NCBI GenBank assembly: GCA_029934175.1
Contig: JAOZMT010000119.1
Span: forward strand, 1-6,767
Length of the DNA: 6,767 nucleotides
From: Victivallales bacterium
GTDB taxonomy: Bacteria; Verrucomicrobiota; Lentisphaeria; Victivallales; JAUVCU01
Direction of reading: 5' to 3'
In this document: one piece after another, positions 1 to 6,519 of the stretch
Layout of the letters: each line of letters begins with the position of its first letter
Position numbering within the stretch: the stretch's first letter is position 1
Translations under genes and position numbers: made by a program
Notes under the pieces: generated by a model
Seen by the model: the letters and a program-made list of their open reading frames with translations, nothing else
The model's database searches: none
Told to the model about the DNA's origin: nothing

Positions 1-1240
1 ATTCAAAAATCATAGTTCGAATAGTTTCATTTGGCACACTTAAAAAAGGTTTGCCACGAACTGTTTTTGTTGAGTATGTTAAAAATCCTAAATGATAAAG
101 CAAAGATATAAAGTTTTCTGGTTTATTTATTTCATCAAATGGAAAACTATCTAAAACGACACTAGCTATTCCACCGTCTGAGATAATTTTATTTAAAGCA
201 TCAAAATTTCCATTTAATTTATTATTGATAATAATTAAAGACTTCAATTTTTGATAACCAGTTCGCAAATTTTTATCAATTGGATTTTCTGGGAATCCAT
301 CATTTTCAAAATAATTGGTCAAAAAATAAAGAACAGAGCATGTATTAAACATTGTTTCTTTTGCATTTATTGAAAATCTATATGAGTCATAATATTTTTT
401 CATTATTTCAATAGCTTCATTTTTATCTTCTGAGCGAAATACTCCTGCAGCTATATAGTAATCTAAAATATTATGAATATCTTGAAGAGTAAAACCAAAC
501 GCCTCACTTAACGATAAATTCGTGCTGACAAAATTACCAATATTACAGCCACTTGTAACATCATCCATTGTTACTGGAGAAACTCCAGTGATAAACAGTC
601 TTTCTATATTTGACTCATTCTCTTCTGCACATTTCTTTAAAACTGCAAAAAATGATTTAAACATTCCCGATGCATGCACTAAGTTATGATAGTCAGATAT
701 TCTTTGCTCCGAAATAATTGTATTTGCAAAGTTATCATACTCGTCTATCATAATATAGATTTTTTTATCATCTTCACTTAAACCAATATTCAATGCTTCT
801 ATTTTTTCATGAACATAAGACTCTTCTTTTATTTCTATTCTTAGAGCTTCACTAATATATTCACTATAATTATCTACAAATTTATTTATTATTTTATTAC
901 AATAATTATTAAAAGAAGCCTCTATTTTATCCACTTTACAATCCAAGCCTGAAAAATTAAATCTTAAAATCATATATTTTGATTTTTCTTCTGTTGGATT
1001 ATCTAAAATCCAAGTGTCATGAAATAATTTATCAAACTTTTGAATATTCTTCAAGTCATAATAACTATGCAACATAGACAAAAACATACTTTTACCAAAT
1101 CGTCTAGGACGAATTAAAAAGATGTTATTTGTTTTTTCTATTACAGGGATATACATTGTTTTATCAAGATAATATTTATTCTGTGCATTTACTTTATCAA
1201 ATGCACCTATTCCATAAGGTATTCCTTTTATTTTTTCCAT
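1..1240 (-). CDS. AAA-ATPase-like protein of the PD-(D/E)XK nuclease-associated type (partial, C-terminus beyond the window)
   Basis: The frame from ATG at 1240 stays open to the left edge, giving 413 residues with no stop. A Walker A motif is visible at residues 44-52 (RPRRFGKSM, Lys50) and a Walker B motif at 161-169 (IYIMIDEYD). These are followed by RLFITGVSPVTMDDVTSG (214-231), a signature of the AAA-ATPase-like family I know as PF09820, and by YYDSYRF (283-289), where the family more often has YDGYRF. Near the edge, LLYHLGFLTY and SVPNETIR are typical of the linker before the PD-(D/E)XK nuclease domain (PF08011). That domain should lie outside the window, since full proteins are usually about 520-580 residues. 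The family is cytoplasmic and often multi-copy, and its role is unknown to me. The start is preceded by AGGAT. It lies 26 bases after pheT on the same strand and is visibly more AT-rich than its neighbours, which suggests transfer. Family membership is firm; function is not. Confidence 0.88.
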   Translation of the reverse strand, partial: MEKIKGIPYGIGAFDKVNAQNKYYLDKTMYIPVIEKTNNIFLIRPRRFGKSMFLSMLHSYYDLKNIQKFDKLFHDTWILDNPTEEKSKYMILRFNFSGLDCKVDKIEASFNNYCNKIINKFVDNYSEYISEALRIEIKEESYVHEKIEALNIGLSEDDKKIYIMIDEYDNFANTIISEQRISDYHNLVHASGMFKSFFAVLKKCAEENESNIERLFITGVSPVTMDDVTSGCNIGNFVSTNLSLSEAFGFTLQDIHNILDYYIAAGVFRSEDKNEAIEIMKKYYDSYRFSINAKETMFNTCSVLYFLTNYFENDGFPENPIDKNLRTGYQKLKSLIIINNKLNGNFDALNKIISDGGIASVVLDSFPFDEINKPENFISLLYHLGFLTYSTKTVRGKPFLSVPNETIRTMIFE

Positions 1241-1266
1241 GACATATCCTATTTTTTATGTTGAAC

Positions 1267-3693
1267 TTAAAATTTCAAATTACCAAGGCTTTTCATAATA
1301 TTATCTTGAGTTTGGGTTATTTCTTTAGAATCTAAAGTTCTATTGTCTGCTCCGTAAGTTATTCGGAATGATATAGATTTTTCGCCTGCCTCTATCCCAT
1401 CTCCTTGGTATATCGAAAATACTTCAATGTTTTTTATTAACTTCTTAGCAGATTTTGAAATAACTTTCTCTATGTCGCCTGCAAGAACTTTTTCTCCTAC
1501 ATTAACAGTTACATCAAATGTTACTTCTGGATATTTTGAAATAGGCTTATATGTCATTTTTCTTTCATTTTTTTCAATTTCATCAAAGTGAATTGTCCAT
1601 AAATAAACATTATTTTTTATGCCTTTTTCTTGTGCTATATTTGGATGTAATTTATAAATTTCTGCAAGTTTTTGACGACCTCTATAAAATCCAGCCGCAA
1701 TTCCTGGGTGAATCCATAAATCCAAATCATCTTCTTTATCTGCGAGTTGTGCAACTTGTGCATTTGCGATTCCTGCAATGCTTAATAAGTCTAAAACAAT
1801 GCGTTTTGCATCATAAAAAGAATCTGTTTGTCCATCGTTCTTTTTATACTCAGGAACAATACAGCCACTCACTTTAAATTTCTCAGTTGGCAATAACCCT
1901 TGCATTTGAGTTGTATCGTAAACTCTACCAAATTCAAACATTTTAAAATCATTGAAATATTTCAAGTTTTCAGCAACTGCATCTATTAATAAAGGCATCA
2001 CAACTGGTCTCATAAACTTTGCATCTTCACTTAATGGATTTGACAATGTCATTAAGTTGTCTGAAGCAACACCATACGAATCTAATTGTTTTTCGCCACT
2101 CCATGGATATAAAAGGATTTCAGAAAAACCATAACCATTTGTCAGCACTTCTTTAAATTGTCTTTCAAGTTTTCTTGAATTATTTGGTGCTGCTGGTGGT
2201 TTGATTTCTGTTGATAAATTATATGGCGTAATATTATCGTATCCATACATTCTTCCTACTTCTTCAACAATATCTTCAGCAATTTCAACATCTTTTGTTG
2301 AACGCCAGCTAGGAACTGTAATATCTAAATCTCCTTTTAAAACAAATCCTAATGATTTCAATTTAGAATTAATAAAATCATCTGTAATATCCGAACAACC
2401 TAAGCGTTTGCGAATAAAATCAAAATTTGTTTTAATTTCAATAGTTTTATACGGCGAATTAAAGCTATCAGCAATATCTCCAACAATCTCAGCTTCAGGA
2501 CATAATTCTGTTATTAATTGTGCTGCTCGTTGTAAAGCGATAATTGTATTTTCAGGATCTAATGATTTCTCAAATCTCATTGATGAATCTGAACGCAAGC
2601 CTAATCTATTTGATGTTTTCCTAACAGTTGCTGCTGCGAAGTGTGCAGATTCTAAAATTAAATCTGTGGTTTCTTCTGTTATACCTGTAATTGCACCGCC
2701 CATAACTCCTGCAAGTGCAACGGCTTTACCGCCATTATCAATAACTAAATCAGATTCTGTCATTACATAATCTTCTTCATCTAAAGCCTTAAAACTTTCA
2801 CCTGCATTCGCTGAACGAACAATCATTTTCTTATCAGCAAGTTTAGCCACATCAAAAGCATGCATTGGTTGTCCCAATTCCAATAAAATATAATTTGTAA
2901 TATCTACAATATTATTTATTGAGTTTAAACCAACAGCACGAAGGCGTTGTTGCATCCATTCTGGTGATGGTCCTACTTTGATATTTTTTATCTCAAGTGC
3001 TGAATATCTTCTACATAATTCAGGTGTTTGATTTTCTATCGTTACAGCACTTGTTTTATTGCAAGATAACTCTACTCCTGGATATGATTTCAAAGGAATT
3101 GCATAAATCGCAGAAAGTTCGCGTGCAAATCCATAATGCCCCCATAAATCTGGGCGATGTGTCAACGATTTATTGTCTATCTCAAATAAAATGTCTTTTA
3201 TTTTTTTGAACATATCTAAATCTGATAACTTTTCGCCTAAAGGAGTATCTGCTGGTAATTCTAAAACGCCATCGCTAGCATCACTTAATCCTAATTCCGT
3301 CTCTGAACAAAGCATTCCTATACTTTCAACTCCACGAATTTTTGTCTTTTTTATAACTAACTCAAATTTTTTGCCCTCTTTGTCTTTAAGTGTAAATTTT
3401 GAACCTAAATCTGCAAAAGGTAATTTTATTCCTGCACGACAATTTTCCGCACCGCAAACTATCGTAACCTCTTTTGTGCCGTCTGTTATTGTTGCTAATT
3501 TTAATTTGTCTGCGTCGGGATGTGGTTCAGTTTTTATAACCTCCACAACACGAACTTGCGATAATGCCTCGCCACAAATTTTAACATCCTCAACCTCTGC
3601 AACACGCAGAGAAATCAACACTCCTAATTCATTCGGTGTTCTATCTAAATCATAATCTATATAATCTTTAATCCAATCTAATGAAAGCCACAT
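1267..3693 (-). CDS. pheT: Phenylalanine--tRNA ligase beta subunit
   Basis: This is the beta subunit of the cytoplasmic alpha2-beta2 phenylalanyl-tRNA synthetase, which charges tRNA-Phe with phenylalanine using ATP. The 808 residues match the usual bacterial length of about 800. Domains can be followed in order: an N-terminal segment starting MWLSLDWIKDYI; an EMAP-like tRNA-binding OB fold at about 40-155 (VIKTEPHPDADKLKLATI, 52-69); the HRPDLWGHYGFARE segment at 179-192; the B3/4 editing domain at about 210-400, with NNIVDITNYILLELGQPMHAFD; B5 at about 415-488, ending PSWRSTKDVEIAEDIVEEVG; a catalytic-like core without activity at about 490-690; and the C-terminal FDX-ACB anticodon-binding domain at about 715-807 (KYPEVTFDVTVNV). 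The start at 3693 is supported by AGGAGA seven bases upstream. It follows pheS by 15 bases, as expected for co-expressed subunits. No frameshift or missing domain is seen. Confidence 0.98.
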   Translation of the reverse strand: MWLSLDWIKDYIDYDLDRTPNELGVLISLRVAEVEDVKICGEALSQVRVVEVIKTEPHPDADKLKLATITDGTKEVTIVCGAENCRAGIKLPFADLGSKFTLKDKEGKKFELVIKKTKIRGVESIGMLCSETELGLSDASDGVLELPADTPLGEKLSDLDMFKKIKDILFEIDNKSLTHRPDLWGHYGFARELSAIYAIPLKSYPGVELSCNKTSAVTIENQTPELCRRYSALEIKNIKVGPSPEWMQQRLRAVGLNSINNIVDITNYILLELGQPMHAFDVAKLADKKMIVRSANAGESFKALDEEDYVMTESDLVIDNGGKAVALAGVMGGAITGITEETTDLILESAHFAAATVRKTSNRLGLRSDSSMRFEKSLDPENTIIALQRAAQLITELCPEAEIVGDIADSFNSPYKTIEIKTNFDFIRKRLGCSDITDDFINSKLKSLGFVLKGDLDITVPSWRSTKDVEIAEDIVEEVGRMYGYDNITPYNLSTEIKPPAAPNNSRKLERQFKEVLTNGYGFSEILLYPWSGEKQLDSYGVASDNLMTLSNPLSEDAKFMRPVVMPLLIDAVAENLKYFNDFKMFEFGRVYDTTQMQGLLPTEKFKVSGCIVPEYKKNDGQTDSFYDAKRIVLDLLSIAGIANAQVAQLADKEDDLDLWIHPGIAAGFYRGRQKLAEIYKLHPNIAQEKGIKNNVYLWTIHFDEIEKNERKMTYKPISKYPEVTFDVTVNVGEKVLAGDIEKVISKSAKKLIKNIEVFSIYQGDGIEAGEKSISFRITYGADNRTLDSKEITQTQDNIMKSLGNLKF

Positions 3694-3708
3694 TTTTAAT
3701 TCTCCTTT

Positions 3709-4731
3709 TTAAACAAATTGTCCGCTAAATCTAAGGTCTCCACTATGAAAATGGCGAATATCTTCTATTTTATAACGCATCATAACTAACCTATCCATAC
3801 CTAATCCAAATGCAAAACCTGAATATTTTTCAGTATCAATTCCACCGTGTTTCAAAACATTAGGATGAACCATACCACAAGGCATTAACTCTACCCAACC
3901 AGATTGTTTACATACCGAACAACCTTTGCCGTTGCATATCAAACACGATATATCTAATTCAAAACCAGGTTCAACAAAAGGGAAAAACCCAGGTCTTAAA
4001 CGCACTTCTACATCTTTTTTGAAAATTTCTCGTAAAAGAGTTTTCATTGTGCTAATAAGATTCGCAACATTAATTCCTTCGCCTACAACCATTCCTTCTA
4101 ATTGATGAAATGCTGCTTCATGTGATGCATCAGTTCTTTCAACACGAAAAACTCGCCCTGGTCCTATAACTTTAAACGGTGGCTTTATTTTTTCCATACC
4201 ACGAACTTGTATCGCAGATGTATGAGTTCTTAAAATAGCACCATTATCAAAATAGAAAGTATCTTGCATATCTCGTGCAGGATGATCTGCTGGGATATTA
4301 AGAGCTTCAAAGTTATAATAATCTGTTTCAATATGTGGTCCATCAAGCACAGAAAAACCTAAAGACATAAAAATATCTTCAATTTCGTATTGAATTTTTG
4401 ATATAGGATGAATCCCACCAAGTTGACTTTTTGAACTATTTAGAGTAACATCCAACCATTCAGAAGCAATTTTTTCATTAACAAGATTATTCTCAATTTC
4501 TGCACGCTTCGCAACTATTTCTCCATTGATGCTTACTTTTATTTGATTTGCAAGCTTACCAACGATACCTCGTTCTTCAGGGGCAACATTTTTCAGATTT
4601 TTCAAGACGCTCGTTAAAGCACCTTTTTTTCCTAAAAACTCAACCTTTAGGTCTTCAAGTTTTTGTATGGAAGAGATTGAGACTACACGATTTTGAAAAT
4701 CTTTTAAAATATCATCTAATTTATCTTTCAT
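3709..4731 (-). CDS. pheS: Phenylalanine--tRNA ligase alpha subunit
   Basis: This is the catalytic subunit of phenylalanyl-tRNA synthetase, a class II enzyme that forms phenylalanyl-adenylate and passes phenylalanine to tRNA-Phe. The 340 residues are normal for bacteria. An N-terminal coiled-coil region (about 1-90) is followed by motif 1 (GGIHPISKIQYEIEDIF, 105-121), motif 2 (FRVERTDASHEAAFHQ, 195-210) and motif 3 (GFAFGLGMDRLVMMRY, 305-320). Ala307 in GFAFG corresponds to the E. coli specificity residue Ala294, so normal phenylalanine selection is expected. A CX2CX4CX2C cluster (CLICNGKGCSVC, 263-274) sits before GMVHPNVL; this zinc-finger-like insert is found in many but not all bacterial PheS proteins. 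The ATG at 4731 has AAGGA eight bases upstream. The gene is 18 bases behind the AICAR transformylase gene and 15 bases ahead of pheT, so it is probably co-transcribed with both. No T-box leader lies directly before it. Confidence 0.98.
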   Translation of the reverse strand: MKDKLDDILKDFQNRVVSISSIQKLEDLKVEFLGKKGALTSVLKNLKNVAPEERGIVGKLANQIKVSINGEIVAKRAEIENNLVNEKIASEWLDVTLNSSKSQLGGIHPISKIQYEIEDIFMSLGFSVLDGPHIETDYYNFEALNIPADHPARDMQDTFYFDNGAILRTHTSAIQVRGMEKIKPPFKVIGPGRVFRVERTDASHEAAFHQLEGMVVGEGINVANLISTMKTLLREIFKKDVEVRLRPGFFPFVEPGFELDISCLICNGKGCSVCKQSGWVELMPCGMVHPNVLKHGGIDTEKYSGFAFGLGMDRLVMMRYKIEDIRHFHSGDLRFSGQFV

Positions 4732-4749
4732 TATTTTATTCCTTAATTA

Positions 4750-5871
4750 TTAATGGTGTGAGAAAATTCTTTCAGTAGCATGATAAAGAGCAACGCCTAA
4801 TTCGTTGGCTTTTTTAATAACATCTGCATCTTTCAAAGAACCTGCAGGAGCTATAATAGCTGATACACCAGCTTTTGCCGCAACTTCAACTGCATCTGAA
4901 AAAGGGAAAAAACCATCACTAGACATAACAGAACCATCTATAGTTTCCGCACCTTCATATTTACATTTGAATTTTTCAATAGCTTGTTCAACAGCACCGA
5001 CACGATCTTGTTCTCCAGTTCCAACCGCTAAAGTCTGACCATTTTTCATTATCACAACACCATTTGAGCGAACACTCAAATTAATATACCAAGCAGCAAG
5101 CAAGTCTTCTTTTTCTGCACAAGTCGCAGCTATCTCAGATTTTTGTTCGCCAACGCTTTTATTTTTTCCTGTAGCTATTTTCAAATCTTCAATGCCACGA
5201 ATATTTGTTAAAAGAGGTGCAGCAACAACAATTGAACCATCAGCTAAAACTTTCATTGTATTAAAATCTTTAGTTTCATCTCCTACATATTTTGGAAGAT
5301 TGTCTAAGTTTCCGCATTTTATAATACGAATAGATTTGTTCATTTTAAACTTTTCAGAATTATTAAAAGCAGCAATTGCTTCATCAGAATAATCAGGAGC
5401 AACCACACATTCAACAAAAGACCCCATAATTTCTTCAGCCGTTTCAAGGTCCACAGGCACATTAAAAGCAACAGCTGAGCCAAAAGCAGCACGAGCATCA
5501 CAATCTCTTGCTTTTATATAAACATCCTTCATAGATTCTCCAGTTCTTTGAACAGCAGCACCACTAGGATTAACATGTTTCATAACTGCACAAGCCGCAT
5601 CTTTGAAATATTTAACAATATTAATAGCATAAGAAATATCTTCTAAATTTGTTTGAGACAATCCACTCTTTCCAGTTTTCAAAATTTCCATATCGCCAAT
5701 ACATGACTTTGTGCCTTTTATTTTATAATGTGCAGCTGGCTGATGAGGATTTGTTCCATAACGCAAGTCTTCAACTTTTTCAAATTCAACACCACTTATA
5801 GAGATTGCATCTTCAAAATTTCCAATATTTTTTGACAAATAAGTATTTCTATTTAATTCTTGTGAACTCAT
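4750..5871 (-). CDS. purH: Stand-alone AICAR transformylase (PurH C-terminal domain only)
   Basis: The protein is the AICAR formyltransferase half of PurH, which moves a formyl group from 10-formyl-tetrahydrofolate to AICAR to make FAICAR, the next-to-last step of IMP synthesis. Family marks in its 373 residues include LRYGTNPHQ (36-44), the catalytic Lys98-His99 pair in VMKHVNPSGAAV (96-107; matching Lys266-His267 of human ATIC), DARAAFGSAVAFN (125-137), SNGVVIMKNGQTLAVGTGEQ (269-288) and SSDGFFPFSDAVE (317-329). The N-terminal IMP cyclohydrolase (MGS-like) domain of about 190-200 residues found in ordinary PurH of about 510-530 residues is absent. The sequence begins with a short linker, and non-coding DNA and a tRNA gene lie upstream, so this is not a simple frameshift. 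The start at 5871 has AAAGGA six bases upstream. It is the first gene of the leftward cluster. The symbol covers only the transformylase activity; IMP cyclohydrolase would have to be encoded elsewhere. Confidence 0.93.
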   Translation of the reverse strand: MSSQELNRNTYLSKNIGNFEDAISISGVEFEKVEDLRYGTNPHQPAAHYKIKGTKSCIGDMEILKTGKSGLSQTNLEDISYAINIVKYFKDAACAVMKHVNPSGAAVQRTGESMKDVYIKARDCDARAAFGSAVAFNVPVDLETAEEIMGSFVECVVAPDYSDEAIAAFNNSEKFKMNKSIRIIKCGNLDNLPKYVGDETKDFNTMKVLADGSIVVAAPLLTNIRGIEDLKIATGKNKSVGEQKSEIAATCAEKEDLLAAWYINLSVRSNGVVIMKNGQTLAVGTGEQDRVGAVEQAIEKFKCKYEGAETIDGSVMSSDGFFPFSDAVEVAAKAGVSAIIAPAGSLKDADVIKKANELGVALYHATERIFSHH

Positions 5872-5883
5872 AACGATTCCTTT

Positions 5884-5935
5884 GTTTAATTTTAATTAAA
5901 GTATTATTTAATAATAAACCTTTAATATACTACAA
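5884..5935 (-). promoter_or_regulatory. Probable promoter and 5' leader region of the leftward operon
   Basis: The AICARFT gene is the first gene of a tight four-gene cluster and a divergent tRNA gene lies to its right, so the operon promoter should be within about 150 bases upstream of 5871. The segment is very AT-rich. On the minus strand it contains TATATT (5923-5928) and other TA-rich possible -10 elements, but no good TTGACA-like box is correctly spaced from them, so I do not assign exact boxes. A short inverted repeat TATTATT/AATAATA (5902-5908 and 5910-5916) lies in the presumed leader and could be an operator or just AT-rich chance. No purine riboswitch or T-box features are visible. 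Confidence 0.3.
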
Positions 5936-5980
5936 AATTTCTAAAATTCATTTTTTTTCTATCTTTTTTTCTTAAAAAGT

Positions 5981-6008
5981 TTGATATTTCCTTAAAGTGT
6001 GTTAAATT
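5981..6008 (+). promoter_or_regulatory. Candidate sigma-70-type promoter of the initiator tRNA gene
   Basis: TTGATA at 5981-5986 resembles a -35 box. TAAATT at 6003-6008 is a plausible -10 box after a 16-base spacer, preceded by TG one base away (6000-6001) as in an extended -10. Transcription would start near 6014-6016, leaving a leader of a few bases for RNase P to remove before C1 of the tRNA at 6022. The region is AT-rich, so such hexamers can arise by chance; the position relative to the tRNA is the main support. Confidence 0.4.
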
Positions 6009-6021
6009 ACTTAAATTATAA

Positions 6022-6096
6022 CGCGGGGTGGAGCAGAGGTAGCTCGTCAGGCTCATAACCTGAAGGCCGTTGGTTCGATTCCAACCCCCGCTACCA
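6022..6096 (+). tRNA. Initiator tRNA-fMet (CAT anticodon), CCA encoded
   Basis: The 75 bases fold as a complete cloverleaf: acceptor CGCGGGG with CCCCGCT, D stem GAGC/GCTC with a seven-base loop carrying GG, anticodon stem TCAGG/CCTGA with loop CTCATAA (anticodon CAT), five-base variable loop AGGCC, T stem GTTGG/CCAAC with loop TTCGATT, then A73 and an encoded CCA. Initiator identity follows from the unpaired position 1-72 and the A11-U24 pair in the D stem, both initiator marks, and from overall similarity to known bacterial fMet tRNAs. Two features are unusual. The mismatch is C1-U72 rather than the common C1-A72, and the anticodon-stem pairs 29-31:39-41 are AGG:CCU rather than GGG:CCC. A run of five T follows the CCA at 6097-6101. 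The gene is transcribed divergently from the purH-pheST cluster. Confidence 0.95.
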
Positions 6097-6221
6097 TTTT
6101 TCATATATATTATTCATTCCTATTCCTAAAATAATTATTAAGCAGAATAATTCTGTCTCTTATTAATTTTAAATTAATTCAAATTCTCTCATTACACTAA
6201 TTTTATTTTTTACCTAATCAT

Positions 6222-6229
6222 TAACAATG
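6222..6229. repeat. Left target-site duplication (TAACAATG)
   Basis: The eight bases TAACAATG directly precede the left terminal repeat and recur exactly at 6372-6379 directly after the right terminal repeat. The identity stops at both sides of these eight bases, as expected for a staggered cut repaired after insertion. Confidence 0.7.
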
Positions 6230-6371
6230 GTATATATTCAGTGAAGCATATTAAACTATACTTAACCACAGGAAATAAAGTTAAAAACTAAGTTTTACAA
6301 AGAAAACCTTTGTGTTCTTTGCGAAAAACTTCGTCTACTTTATGGTAAAACGGGGATTACTGAATATATAC
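6230..6371. mobile_element. 142-bp MITE-like non-autonomous element with 13-bp TIRs and an 8-bp target duplication
   Basis: The left end GTATATATTCAGT (6230-6242) and right end ACTGAATATATAC (6359-6371) are perfect 13-bp inverted repeats. Both are abutted by the direct repeat TAACAATG. The element has no coding capacity, so any movement would need a transposase supplied from elsewhere. Its interior is itself a decayed palindrome: ATAAAGT (6275-6281) pairs with ACTTTAT (6337-6343), AAGTTTT (6290-6296) with AAAACTT (6325-6331), and ACAAAG (6297-6302) with CTTTGT (6308-6313) around the loop AAAAC. Eight-base duplications are made by several insertion-sequence families, so I do not name the parent family. 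The intact TIRs and duplication suggest a fairly recent insertion. Confidence 0.72.
6308..6346. repeat. Degenerate 9-base repeat units (CTTTGTGTT-like) in the MITE interior
   Basis: Four nine-base units can be read on the plus strand: CTTTGTGTT, CTTTGCGAA, then after AAA CTTCGTCTA and CTTTATGGT. The opposite arm to the left (about 6265-6302) carries decayed reverse-complement units such as ACAAAGAAA. From memory, an intergenic repeat built from CTTTGTGTTCTTTGTGG-like units occurs in many unrelated bacterial genomes; this looks like a worn copy of it. Confidence 0.5.
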
Positions 6372-6379
6372 TAACAATG
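6372..6379. repeat. Right target-site duplication (TAACAATG)
   Basis: This is the second exact copy of the eight bases at 6222-6229. It lies immediately outside the right terminal inverted repeat of the MITE-like element. Confidence 0.7.
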
Positions 6380-6463
6380 AAACCAAAGATTACGACTCAT
6401 TAAAAAACTCTTACTAATTATTCTGCTTAACAAGAAGAATTTTAATATTAAATTTTCAAAATG

Positions 6464-6498
6464 ATTCTGTAAATCTTGGAAATCCTGTTATCCTGTAA
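6464..6498. repeat. Short tandem repeat of 9-base units (ATCCTGTAA-like)
   Basis: Four units in a row can be aligned: ATTCTGTAA, ATCTTGGAA, ATCCTGTT (one base short) and ATCCTGTAA. Nine-base units of the form ATCCTGTTA/ATCCTGTAA recur, as I remember them, in intergenic regions of many bacteria, often with other simple nonamer repeats. Here only a short, partly decayed array remains. No function is visible. Confidence 0.5.
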
Positions 6499-6519
6499 AA
6501 ACAATTGTTGGGCGGCGTT

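Larger units (their letters stand above)
6138..6430. repeat. Outer 15-bp perfect inverted repeat enclosing the MITE-like element
   Basis: TTAAGCAGAATAATT at 6138-6152 is the exact reverse complement of AATTATTCTGCTTAA at 6416-6430. The pair encloses 263 bases, including the whole 142-bp element at 6230-6371. A 15-base perfect match is unlikely by chance over this distance even in AT-rich DNA. I see no clear direct repeat outside the pair, so I cannot say it is a transposon end. It could be the termini of an older element into which the inner one inserted, or the arms of a long hairpin. The left arm also forms a small local hairpin, AATTATT/AATAATT (6133-6139 and 6146-6152). Confidence 0.6.

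Noticed and set aside
1551..3655. Several plus-strand open frames (1551-1877, 1952-2134, 2201-2770, 2997-3209, 3173-3655)
   Set aside because: They are antisense shadows of pheT; pheT has full-length homology-like features throughout, while these frames give low-complexity Ser/Phe/Ile-rich peptides.
4732..4749. T-box or Phe attenuator before pheS
   Set aside because: Only 18 bases separate the AICARFT stop from the pheS start, leaving no room for such a structure.
4548..5392. Plus-strand open frames opposite pheS and the AICARFT gene (4548-4778, 4805-5038, 5192-5392)
   Set aside because: They are antisense shadows of well-supported genes and show no recognisable motifs.
5922..6104. Minus-strand 60-codon frame across the tRNA gene
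   Set aside because: It is the reverse reading of the initiator tRNA plus flanking AT-rich DNA, with no family resemblance and no reasonable ribosome-binding site.
6138..6498. CRISPR-like array from the repeated short units
   Set aside because: Repeats are 9-base tandem or inverted units without equal-length unique spacers, and no cas genes are present.
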